A DNA stretch of 64,000 nucleotides from Bordetella genomosp. 9 (GTDB lineage Bacteria; Pseudomonadota; Gammaproteobacteria; Burkholderiales; Burkholderiaceae_B): positions 248,001 through 312,000 of the forward strand of contig NZ_NEVJ01000002.1 in assembly GCF_002261425.1 (NCBI RefSeq), read 5' to 3'. Position 1 is the stretch's first letter. Each line of letters begins with the position of its first letter. Positions 9,743-17,479 of the stretch are shown piece by piece. The notes under the pieces are model-generated. The model searched no databases. It saw only the letters and a list, made by a program, of their open reading frames with translations, and had not been told where the DNA came from. Made by a program: the position numbers and the translations under genes.

Positions 9743-10491
9743 ATCGTGCGCGCGCCTGGCGTATCGCCATCCTGGCCGGCTGCGTGGCGCTGCTGGAGGT
9801 CCTGTGCCTGACCGGCGTCATCGACAAGCTGACCATGCAGCCGCCGCACCGCATGGTCGTCGACATGTTCAACATGCTGGTGTCCGGCTCGCTGAACGGC
9901 GCCATCGCCAAGACGCTGGGCAACGCCGCCGTCGCCTTCGCGGCGGCCGTCGTGCTGGGCGTGTCCGGCGCCATCATCATCCATCGGCTGCGTCGCGTGC
10001 GGGACACGCTGGAACCCCTGTTCGCCACCTATTACGCGATCCCCGTGTTCGCCTTCTACCCGCTGCTGATCATCGTCTTCGGCCTGAACGCGGCGCCGCA
10101 GATTTTCATCGGCGCGATGCTGGGGGTGGTGGCGGTCATCGTGAACACCCTGAACGGCCTGGACCGCGTGCCCAATGTCCTGCTGAAGACGGCGCGCATC
10201 CAGCACATGGGCGTGCGCGAAACGGCCTGGCGCATCACGCTGCCTTACGCCACGCCGTACATCCTGACCGGCGCCAAGCTGGCGGTGGCGTATTCGCTGA
10301 TCGGCATCATCGGCGCGGAGTTCATCATGTCCAACGGCGGCATGGGATATGAGATCAGTTTCGCGTACAACAACTTCGACAACACCACGATGTACCCCTT
10401 GATCCTGCTGATCCTGGTGGTGTCCGTGTCCATCAACATGCTGTTCGCGCGTTGGGAAAAGTCCATCCTGGCGCGCAGGGGACTGCGATGA
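9739..10491 (+). CDS. ABC transporter permease 1 (SsuC/TauC-like)
   Basis: A 250-residue inner-membrane permease with about six hydrophobic segments and the binding-protein-dependent transport loop (ETAWRITLPYATPYILTG) that docks on the ATPase. Its ATG overlaps the stop of the ATPase gene (ATGA), and its own stop overlaps the next gene in the same way. It forms a heterodimeric channel with the following permease. Confidence 0.9.
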   Translation: MNRARAWRIAILAGCVALLEVLCLTGVIDKLTMQPPHRMVVDMFNMLVSGSLNGAIAKTLGNAAVAFAAAVVLGVSGAIIIHRLRRVRDTLEPLFATYYAIPVFAFYPLLIIVFGLNAAPQIFIGAMLGVVAVIVNTLNGLDRVPNVLLKTARIQHMGVRETAWRITLPYATPYILTGAKLAVAYSLIGIIGAEFIMSNGGMGYEISFAYNNFDNTTMYPLILLILVVSVSINMLFARWEKSILARRGLR

Positions 10492-11240
10492 AAGGCCGCG
10501 CTCCGATCCTGCGCAATACCCTGACGCTGCTGGTCGCGATCGTGGTGCTGTGGCAGCTGCTCTATTGGCGGGTCGGCGACGTCGCCCTGCGGTCGCCGGC
10601 GCAGACCGTGGAGTTCACGCTGCGCTTCGTCACCACCCCGCAATTCGCCGCGCATCTGGCGGAAACGGCCCGCGCCTTCAGCATGGCCCTGGTGCTGGCG
10701 GTGGTGATCGGGCTGGGCATCGGCTTCGTGCTGGGCGGCCATCGCTTCCTGGGCGAAGTGTTCGAGCCCATGCTGATCGCCCTGTATTCGATTCCCAAGA
10801 TCACCCTCTATCCCATCCTGCTGCTCGCCTTCGGGCTGGGCATCTCGTCCAAGGTGGCGTTCGGCACCATCCATGGCGTGATCCCGATCGCCTTGTTCAC
10901 CATCAACGCGGTGCGCAACGTGCGGACGGTGCATATGAAGACCGGGCGGGTGATGGGGCTGCGGCCCTGGGATATGGTCACCCGCATCATCTTCCCGTCC
11001 GCCTTGCCGGAGATCTTCGCGGGCCTGCGGATCGGCTTCTCCCTGACCCTGATCGGCACCTTGCTGGGCGAGATGTTCGCCTCGCAGCGCGGGCTGGGCT
11101 TCCTGCTGATGAGCGCCATCGGCCTGCACAACGTCGACCTGATCATGACCCTGACGCTGCTGCTGACCTTGTTCGCCGGGACGGCCAGCGTGATCCTGCT
11201 GGCGATCAATCAACGCTTGCGCGCACGCATGAGCGCCTGA
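10488..11240 (+). CDS. ABC transporter permease 2 (SsuC/TauC-like)
   Basis: A 250-residue permease, the second half of the channel. It has about six membrane segments and the coupling loop region RPWDMVTRIIFPSALPEIFAG. It is the last gene of the operon that begins at 4794; all its members but one are joined by overlaps or abutting codons. Having two different permease genes for a SsuABC-type system is less common than one homodimeric permease. Confidence 0.9.
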   Translation: MKGRAPILRNTLTLLVAIVVLWQLLYWRVGDVALRSPAQTVEFTLRFVTTPQFAAHLAETARAFSMALVLAVVIGLGIGFVLGGHRFLGEVFEPMLIALYSIPKITLYPILLLAFGLGISSKVAFGTIHGVIPIALFTINAVRNVRTVHMKTGRVMGLRPWDMVTRIIFPSALPEIFAGLRIGFSLTLIGTLLGEMFASQRGLGFLLMSAIGLHNVDLIMTLTLLLTLFAGTASVILLAINQRLRARMSA

Positions 11241-11252
11241 ATCGCGGCCCCT

Positions 11253-11265
11253 GGACAATTTGTCC
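11253..11265. promoter_or_regulatory. Short perfect palindrome GGACAATTTGTCC
   Basis: Two 6-bp arms around one base, 53 bp before the ATG of the DUF2946 gene and just after the end of the ABC operon. It has the form of an operator half-site pair but has no T-tract, so it is not a terminator. It could control the metal-related genes downstream. The regulator is unknown. Confidence 0.35.
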
Positions 11266-11318
11266 ATGCCGCGGCGGGACGCGGGCGGTTAAACTCCAGC
11301 CGCTCATATTCCGCCATC

Positions 11319-11828
11319 ATGACCTACCGTGCTCGCCGACAACTGACCGCCTGGCTTGGCCTGATCGCCATGTGCCTGGCCGCGTTCGCGCCTACGGCCA
11401 GCCATTTCGTGCGGGCGGCGCGCACCTTCGTGATTCCGGTATGCACGGTGGAAGGCGAACAGGCGGCGCGGGCCGTCAGCCTGGTCGCCGGATCGACGAC
11501 GCCGATGCCGGCAAGCGCGATGTCGGCGGCGTCGGCCATGGCGGCCATGGCCGCCGTGATGACCATGGACGACATGCCGTCCATGCATCATGCCCCGTCC
11601 GCGGGCCACGGCGCGGGCGGCCATGCCGACCATGAATCGCAGCCCATGGACGACTGCGGGTATTGCGACCTGCTCAATCACGTACCCGCGCTGTCCATGG
11701 TCCCGCCGGCGCCCGCCGCGGCCCTGTTGCTGCTGTTCGCCGTCTTCGTCCTGCCGGCTCTGAGGCGTTACACGCCCCTGGGCGCCTTTCCCTCCGGCCG
11801 CCCCCGCGCCCCGCCCGCCTTTTCCTGA
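11319..11828 (+). CDS. DUF2946 family protein, His/Met-rich
   Basis: A 169-residue exported or membrane-anchored protein. It has an N-terminal hydrophobic segment (LTAWLGLIAMCLAAFAP), a central Met- and His-rich stretch with MTMDDMPSMHHAP and GHGAGGHADHES at about residues 85-108, a CGYC motif near 115-118, and a second hydrophobic segment near 137-150. Small DUF2946 proteins often sit beside TonB-dependent copper receptors, as here. The Met/His pattern suggests copper binding; that is inference. Confidence 0.82.
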   Translation: MTYRARRQLTAWLGLIAMCLAAFAPTASHFVRAARTFVIPVCTVEGEQAARAVSLVAGSTTPMPASAMSAASAMAAMAAVMTMDDMPSMHHAPSAGHGAGGHADHESQPMDDCGYCDLLNHVPALSMVPPAPAAALLLLFAVFVLPALRRYTPLGAFPSGRPRAPPAFS

Positions 11829-11900
11829 CCACGCCTGGTAACCGGACGCCGCTTCATCGCGAAGCGCGTGTCCGCCCGTCCTTTCCCGTCAGGAAATTCC

Positions 11901-14246
11901 ATGTCCTATCCTTGCTCTTGCCGCGCGCCGTCCCGGGTGCGCCTGGCGGCCGGGCGCATGGGCGGCGCCTTGCTGCCCATGCTGCCCATGCTGTTCGTCG
12001 CCGGCCCCTGCCTGGCGCAGGGCGCAGAACCCGCGCCCGCCCCCGCCACCCTGGCCGCCGTCAGCGTCACCGCCGACGCGGATACGCCGCCGCCCACCGA
12101 TCCCAATCTGCCGGCGACCGTCGAATCGGTGACGCGCGACCAGTTCGACAAATGGAACGTCGTCAACAGCGAAGACGCGCTGAAATACATGCCCAACCTT
12201 GCGGTGCGCAAACGCTTCATCGGCGACCAGAACTCCATCATCGCCGTGCGCGGCACCAGCAATAGCCAGAGCGCGCGCGGCCTGGTCTACGCCGATGGCC
12301 TCTTGCTCAGCAACCTGCTGGGCAACAGTTTCACGTATCCGCCGCGCTGGTCCATGGTGGCGCCCGACGAGATCGATCGCGTCGACGTCATCTACGGGCC
12401 CTATTCGGCTCTCTATCCCGGCAACTCCCTGGGCGCCACCGTCCTGATTTCCACGCGCATGCCGGACAGCTTCGAGACGCACGCCGACGCCAAGGGCTAC
12501 ACCCAGCATTTCAGCCTGTTCGGCGTCGATCGCGATTTCACCGGCGGGCAGGCGTCCGCCTCCATCGGCGACCGCATCGGCAAGCTCTCGTACGTGCTGG
12601 GCGTCAGCCATCTGGAGAACACCAGCCAGCCGCTGCAGTTCGCGACCCTGCCACGTTCGACTACGCCGGCGCGTCCCGGCGATACTCCGGTGAGCGGCGC
12701 CCGCTACTACAACAACCAGACCGGTGCGCCCACCGTCGTCCTCGGCGTCAACGGCGAAGGCATCGAGCGCACCATCGAGGACCAGCTCAAGCTCAGGCTG
12801 CGGTACGACTTCACCCCCACGCTGCAGGGCGGCGCGACGCTGGGCTATTGGCGCGACCGCTATCGCAGCGATACGTCGAGCTTTCTGCGCGACGCCGACG
12901 GCAACAAGGTGTACCAGGGCAGGGTGGACATCGGCGGGTATGGGTACGACATCCCGGCCTCCGCCCTGGCGCCCAGCCGCGGCGACAGCGAAAACTACTT
13001 GTACGGACTCTCGCTGAAGACGCGCCATGCCACCGGCTGGAACGCGGAAGCCATCGCGTCCTACTACGACGTCGCCCGCAACGTCGCGCGCAACGCCAAC
13101 CAGGGCGGGCCGGGCGACGGTCCCGGCACGGTCACGTACGGCGATGGCACCGGCTGGAAAACGCTGGACCTGAGATCGACCTACACCCAGGCGCCTTCGG
13201 CCTCGGGCCTGGCCGCGCACGACCTGGCCTTCGGCTATCACATCGACAGCTATTTTTCCGACAGCCGAACGTTCAATACGGACGACTGGTCGGATGGCGG
13301 CGCGGGTTCCTTCGCCAATGCCTTCCAGGGGCGCACGCGGACGCAGGCCTGGTACGCCCAGGATGCCTGGCGTTTCCTGCCCCGCTGGAAGCTGGTGTAC
13401 GGGCTGCGCTACGAAGACTGGCGCGCCTATGGAGGATCGCAGGCGGTGGGCAGCGTGCGGGCGCCTTACGCGAATGCCGACCAGCAGCACGTCTCGCCCA
13501 AGGCGTCGCTTTCCTTCGAGGCGACCGAGGAACTGACGCTGCGCGCGTCCTTCGGACGGGCATATCGCTTTCCGACGGTGGGCGAGTTGTTCCAGGGCAA
13601 GATCAACGGCTCGACCCTGGTCAACAACAATCCCGACCTGCAGCCGGAAAACGACCTGTCCAAGGAGCTGACGGCGGAATGGGCCCATGGCAGCGGCATC
13701 TATCGGGTCTCGCTGTTCCAGGATGACGTGAAGAACACCATCTTCAGCCAGACCGATACGACGGCCATCCCCAACGTGACCAGCTTCCAGAACATCGACA
13801 AGGTGCGTTCGCGGGGCGTGGAGACCAGCTACCAGGGGCAGGACGTCGGCGTGGACGGCCTGGACGTTATCGCCAACGTCGCCTACACGCAGTCGAAGAT
13901 ACTGGCCAATTCGCAGAATCCGGCCTCGGTGGGCAAGTATTTCTATCGCATCCCGCTGTGGCGCGCCAACCTGGTGGGCACCTATCGTTTCGGCGACAAG
14001 GCGTCGCTGACCGGCGCCGTGCGTTATTCAGGTCGCCAGTACAACACGCTGACGAACCAGGACAGCAACCCGGACGTGTTCGGCGGCACCAGCACGTACA
14101 CCGTGGTCGATGCCAAGTTCACGTACAAGCTGAACCGCTACAGCGAGGTCAGCGTGGGCGTGGACAACCTGTTCGACGAACGGTATTTCGTCTATCACCC
14201 TTATCCGGGACGAACGCTTTACGTGGAAACCAGGTTGCACATGTAG
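11901..14246 (+). CDS. TonB-dependent outer-membrane receptor
   Basis: A 781-residue outer-membrane barrel for energised uptake of a metal complex or similar ligand. The signal peptide ends near CLAQG; the plug domain follows (AVSVTAD, VVNSEDALKYMPNLAVRKR, VRGTSNSQSARGLVYADG, VDVIYGPYSALYPGNSLGATVLI), then a long beta-rich region ending LYVETRLHM rather than in the usual Phe or Trp. The ATG at 11901 has AGGAAA upstream; an in-frame GTG at 11868 is less likely. It follows the DUF2946 gene by 72 bp, suggesting one unit. Copper is a guess from that pairing, and no Fur box was seen. Confidence 0.9.
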   Translation: MSYPCSCRAPSRVRLAAGRMGGALLPMLPMLFVAGPCLAQGAEPAPAPATLAAVSVTADADTPPPTDPNLPATVESVTRDQFDKWNVVNSEDALKYMPNLAVRKRFIGDQNSIIAVRGTSNSQSARGLVYADGLLLSNLLGNSFTYPPRWSMVAPDEIDRVDVIYGPYSALYPGNSLGATVLISTRMPDSFETHADAKGYTQHFSLFGVDRDFTGGQASASIGDRIGKLSYVLGVSHLENTSQPLQFATLPRSTTPARPGDTPVSGARYYNNQTGAPTVVLGVNGEGIERTIEDQLKLRLRYDFTPTLQGGATLGYWRDRYRSDTSSFLRDADGNKVYQGRVDIGGYGYDIPASALAPSRGDSENYLYGLSLKTRHATGWNAEAIASYYDVARNVARNANQGGPGDGPGTVTYGDGTGWKTLDLRSTYTQAPSASGLAAHDLAFGYHIDSYFSDSRTFNTDDWSDGGAGSFANAFQGRTRTQAWYAQDAWRFLPRWKLVYGLRYEDWRAYGGSQAVGSVRAPYANADQQHVSPKASLSFEATEELTLRASFGRAYRFPTVGELFQGKINGSTLVNNNPDLQPENDLSKELTAEWAHGSGIYRVSLFQDDVKNTIFSQTDTTAIPNVTSFQNIDKVRSRGVETSYQGQDVGVDGLDVIANVAYTQSKILANSQNPASVGKYFYRIPLWRANLVGTYRFGDKASLTGAVRYSGRQYNTLTNQDSNPDVFGGTSTYTVVDAKFTYKLNRYSEVSVGVDNLFDERYFVYHPYPGRTLYVETRLHM

Positions 14247-14288
14247 CGCATTGGCAGGGCCCTAGGGTATCCACCAACCCGCTCCGCA

Positions 14289-14318
14289 TTGACAGCGTGG
14301 CGCGGCAATCCGGATAAT
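14289..14318 (+). promoter_or_regulatory. Sigma70-like promoter of the nitrilase-ABC-ami operon
   Basis: A perfect TTGACA at 14289-14294 and GATAAT at 14313-14318 are separated by 18 bp. The expected start of transcription is near 14325, so the RNA would begin at the first base of the hairpin at 14326. A strong promoter followed by a terminator-bearing leader is what an antitermination system needs. Confidence 0.65.
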
Positions 14319-14325
14319 CCGCACA

Positions 14326-14430
14326 GGCTCGCGACAGGACTGTCGCGAGCCGAACACAGCAGGATTGCTGTGCCAACCACCGGCTATGAAAGCCCTCGAC
14401 TCGCGCCTCCGGCGTGTTCGAGGGCTTTTT
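14326..14430 (+). promoter_or_regulatory. Putative ANTAR-responsive antitermination leader RNA
   Basis: Three hairpins in succession. P1 has 10-bp arms (14326-14335 with 14342-14351) and a hexaloop AGGACT. P2, three bases later, has 6-bp arms (14355-14360 with 14367-14372) and a nearly identical hexaloop AGGATT. P3 is an intrinsic terminator. Paired stems with six-base loops whose first base is A are the known RNA target of ANTAR proteins such as AmiR, NasR and EutV. The operon that follows ends with an AmiR-like ANTAR protein. The fourth loop base is A here, whereas the published consensus as I recall it has G, so the match is not exact. Confidence 0.72.
14389..14430 (+). terminator. Intrinsic terminator in the leader, before the nitrilase gene
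   Basis: A perfect 11-bp stem, AAAGCCCTCGA at 14389-14399 with TCGAGGGCTTT at 14418-14428, followed by T residues to 14430 and a further T-run. It ends 16 bases before the ATG at 14447, so transcripts would normally stop before the operon. This position fits controlled readthrough; ending the TonB-receptor transcript is a second possible role. Confidence 0.8.
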
Positions 14431-14446
14431 CGTTTTTGGAGCTCGC

Positions 14447-15349
14447 ATGTCGTCTTCCCATTCTGCCGGCCTGGCGCCGCCGGGTGAGCGTGTATTCCCG
14501 GACACCCTGGTCGCCGCGGTGCAGATGGATTGCCGTATCGGCCAGAAGGCCGCCAACGTGGCGCGGTCGCTGGCCCTGATCGAGCAGGCCGCGGGGCAGG
14601 GCGCCGCCATCGTGGTGCTGCCGGAGCTGTGCAACACGGGCTATGTGTTCGACAGCCGCCCGGAAGCCTTCTCGCAGGCGGAAAGCGTGCCGGACGGTCC
14701 CACCGCGCAGGCCTGGATCGCGACGGCGGCGCGGCTGGGCGTCCACATCGTCGCGGGCATCACCGAACGCGCGGGCGATCGGCTGTACAACGCGGCGGTG
14801 GTGATCGGCCCGCGCGGTTACCTGGGCACCTACCGCAAGCTGCATCTGTGGGGGGAGGAAAATCTTTTCTTCGAACCGGGCGACCTGGGACTGCCGGTGT
14901 TCGATACGGAGCACGGCCGACTGGGGGTGGCGATCTGCTATGACGGCTGGTTCCCCGAGGTCTATCGGCTGCTCGCCGAGCAGGGCGTCGATATCGTCTG
15001 CATGCCGACGAACTGGGTGCCGATGCCGGCGCAGGATCCGCGCCATCCGACCATGGCCAATACGCTCGCGATGGCGGCCGCGCACAGCAACGGCCTGAAT
15101 ATCGTCTGTGCCGATCGCGTGGGCATCGAGCGCGGCCAGCCTTTCCTGGGGCAAAGCCTGGTGGTCGGCGCGCAGGGCTGGCCATTGGCCGGGCCGGCCA
15201 GCGCGGATCAGGAGGAAATCATCTACGCGGCCATCAATCTGAAGCATTCGCGCGCCGCGCGCCAGTTGAATCCCTACAACGTCGTGCTGCGCGACCGGCG
15301 CCAGGATCTTTACCGGATCGTGCGCGTGGGCGACGCCACGCGGACATAA
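14447..15349 (+). CDS. Nitrilase-superfamily carbon-nitrogen hydrolase
   Basis: A 300-residue cytoplasmic hydrolase with the catalytic triad Glu60 (VVLPELCNTGY), Lys131 (YRKLHLW) and Cys164 (AICYDGWFPE). The superfamily cleaves nitriles, aliphatic amides, N-carbamoyl compounds or beta-ureido acids; release of ammonia from an imported amide fits the context. GGAG at 14438 supports the ATG at 14447; an earlier in-frame GTG lies inside the terminator stem. It is the first gene of the operon that runs to the AmiR-like gene at 21782, the place taken by amidase AmiE in the Pseudomonas ami operon. Confidence 0.9.
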   Translation: MSSSHSAGLAPPGERVFPDTLVAAVQMDCRIGQKAANVARSLALIEQAAGQGAAIVVLPELCNTGYVFDSRPEAFSQAESVPDGPTAQAWIATAARLGVHIVAGITERAGDRLYNAAVVIGPRGYLGTYRKLHLWGEENLFFEPGDLGLPVFDTEHGRLGVAICYDGWFPEVYRLLAEQGVDIVCMPTNWVPMPAQDPRHPTMANTLAMAAAHSNGLNIVCADRVGIERGQPFLGQSLVVGAQGWPLAGPASADQEEIIYAAINLKHSRAARQLNPYNVVLRDRRQDLYRIVRVGDATRT

Positions 15350-15434
15350 CCTGCCAGTGCCCGGCGGCCGCCGGGGCGACCCCAGGTGGGGTATCGCGTC
15401 CGCGGCCGTTCCATCCACCTTGAAATCAGGATCG

Positions 15435-16601
15435 ATGATGAAAACCACCACGACTTCCCTAGTCTCCATCGTGCTGGCCGCGGCCGGCGTACTCGCGCTG
15501 CCCGCCATGGCGGCCGAGCCTGTCCGTATCGGCGTGGCCGTCGGCTTGTCCGGCGCCAATAGCGTGGTCGCGCCCGCGGCCGTGCAGTCGTCGCAATTGG
15601 CGGTCGATGAAATCAATGCCGCCGGCGGCATCCTGGGCCGCCAGGTGCAGCTGGAAATCGCCGACGACGGCTCGGGCGCCGTCGGCGCCCAAAAGGCCTT
15701 CGACACGCTGGTCTTCCAGAAAAAGGTCGACGCCGTCATCGGCATGGAAACCAGCGCGGCGCGCAGCGCCGGGCTGCCCGTGGTGGCGCGTGGCAAGACG
15801 CCTTACATCTACACCTCTTTCTACGAAGGGCGGGCATGCAGCAAATGGCTGTATGTCAACGGCTGGGTGCCGGAGCAGCAGGTCGCGCCCGTGGTCGATT
15901 ACTTCACCGGACATGAGAAGGCCAAGACCTTCTTCCTGGTCGGCAGCGATTATTCCTTCGGCCGCGGCATGCTGGGCTTCACGCGCAAGTACATCGAGCA
16001 GAAGGGCGGCAAGGTGGTGGGCGAGGAATACCTGCCCATGGACGGCAGCGACTGGACCGCGGTGATCGCCAAGATCCGCTCGGCCAGGCCCGACGCCTTG
16101 ATCAGCTCCACGGCCGGCGGCGCGCCCAATGTGTCGCTCGCCAAGCAGCTCAAGGCGGCCGGGATCGCCATCCCGTACGGCAACCTGGCCATCGACGAAG
16201 GCACCGCCAAGACCATGGGCGACGTGGCGTCCGGCATGTATCTGTCGGCCTCCTACCTGACCAGCATCGATAACGCCCGGAACAAGCGCTTCCTGGATGC
16301 GATGCGCAAGAAGTTCGGCGGCGAGCTGAAAACGCCCAACGAGTTGTCGGAACCGCAGTACGAGGCCTTTTTCCTGTACAAGGCCGCCGTCGAAAAGGCC
16401 GGCACCACCGACTCCGACAAGGTCATCCCGGCGCTGGCCCAGGTGTCCTACGATGGTCCGCGCGGCCCCGTCAGCATGAACAGGAGCCGGCATGCCGCCT
16501 TGAACATGCACCTGGGGCAGATCCAGGCCGACGGTTCGGTGAAGATCCTGCAGACCTTCAGAGCCGTCGACCCCGGTCCGCAGTGCCCCAACATCAAATG
16601 A
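15435..16601 (+). CDS. ABC importer substrate-binding protein, UrtA/AmiC-like
   Basis: A 388-residue periplasmic binding protein with a Sec signal peptide (SIVLAAAGVLALPAMA-AE). Adjacent ATG codons at 15435 and 15438 follow CAGGA; either may be used. Mature motifs SFYEGRACS, FFLVGSDYSFGRG and EEYLPMDGSDW place it with the urea/short-chain-amide branch of leucine-binding-type proteins. Several of these motifs recur in the AmiC-like sensor at 20024, so the two are paralogues with probably related ligands. It delivers ligand to the permeases encoded next. Confidence 0.9.
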   Translation: MMKTTTTSLVSIVLAAAGVLALPAMAAEPVRIGVAVGLSGANSVVAPAAVQSSQLAVDEINAAGGILGRQVQLEIADDGSGAVGAQKAFDTLVFQKKVDAVIGMETSAARSAGLPVVARGKTPYIYTSFYEGRACSKWLYVNGWVPEQQVAPVVDYFTGHEKAKTFFLVGSDYSFGRGMLGFTRKYIEQKGGKVVGEEYLPMDGSDWTAVIAKIRSARPDALISSTAGGAPNVSLAKQLKAAGIAIPYGNLAIDEGTAKTMGDVASGMYLSASYLTSIDNARNKRFLDAMRKKFGGELKTPNELSEPQYEAFFLYKAAVEKAGTTDSDKVIPALAQVSYDGPRGPVSMNRSRHAALNMHLGQIQADGSVKILQTFRAVDPGPQCPNIK

Positions 16602-16645
16602 ACGCGGTGTCGCGCGGACGGTTGCGTCCGCGCGAGGAGAACGAG

Positions 16646-17479
16646 ATGGGTCTGTTGCTGGATGTGCTGACCACGGCGGCCATGCTGTTCGTCGTGACCG
16701 TCGGCCTGATGGTGATCTTCGGCGTGATGAAGATCGTGAACTTCGCGCATGGGTCGCTGATTACCTTGGGCGGCTACGTCAGCTACGTGGTGACCCGCCT
16801 GGGCCTGGATCCCTGGCTGGGTTGGCCGCTGGCGGTGCTGTGCGGCATCCTCGCGGGCATGGCGATCGAATGGCTGGTGGTGCGCCCGCTGTACCGGCGG
16901 CCGCTGGACGCCATCCTGGCGACCTGGGGCCTGGGCATCATCATCGGGCAGTTGATCGTGCTGGCGTTCGGCCGCGAGGTGCAGTTCGCCGACGCGCCGC
17001 TGGGCGGCATCTGGACCCTGGGCGATACCGGGTACTCGGCCTATCGCATCCTGCTCATCCCGGTGGCGCTGGTGCTGTGGGGCCTGCTGGCGGCCCTGCT
17101 GAACGGCACGCGCTTCGGCGTGCGGACGCGCGCGGTGATCATGAACGAGACCCTGGCCAGCGGCCTGGGCATCAACGCCGCGCGCATCCGGTTCGTGACC
17201 TTCAGCCTGGGCGCGGGCCTGGGCACGCTGGGCGGCGCGCTGGTCACGCCGCTATCCAGCGTCGATCCGAATATGGGGGTGGGCTGGTTGATCAGCGCCT
17301 TCATGCTGGTGATGGTGGCGGGACACTCCATTTCCAGCCTGATGCTGACCTGCCTGGTATTCGGCGCCTGCCAGGTGTTGGTGAGCATCTATGTCAATCC
17401 GGTGCTGGGCGGCCTGACGATCGCGGTGCTGGCGGCGCTGACCCTGCGCGTGCGTCCCAAGGGATTCGCGCATGAGTGA
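16646..17479 (+). CDS. Branched-chain/urea-type ABC permease (LivH/UrtB-like)
   Basis: A 277-residue inner-membrane permease with about eight hydrophobic segments. Family features are MIVNFAHGSLITLGGYVSY-like residues near 28-47 (KIVNFAHGSL) and the late hydrophobic run GLTIAVLAALTLRVRPKG. GAGGAGA precedes the ATG. Its end overlaps the start of the next gene by 8 bp. Confidence 0.9.
   Translation: MGLLLDVLTTAAMLFVVTVGLMVIFGVMKIVNFAHGSLITLGGYVSYVVTRLGLDPWLGWPLAVLCGILAGMAIEWLVVRPLYRRPLDAILATWGLGIIIGQLIVLAFGREVQFADAPLGGIWTLGDTGYSAYRILLIPVALVLWGLLAALLNGTRFGVRTRAVIMNETLASGLGINAARIRFVTFSLGAGLGTLGGALVTPLSSVDPNMGVGWLISAFMLVMVAGHSISSLMLTCLVFGACQVLVSIYVNPVLGGLTIAVLAALTLRVRPKGFAHE

Noticed and set aside
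14389..14430. The terminator read only as the end of the TonB-receptor transcript
   Set aside because: A promoter and two matched hairpins lie between the receptor gene and the terminator, so it more likely belongs to the leader of the next operon.
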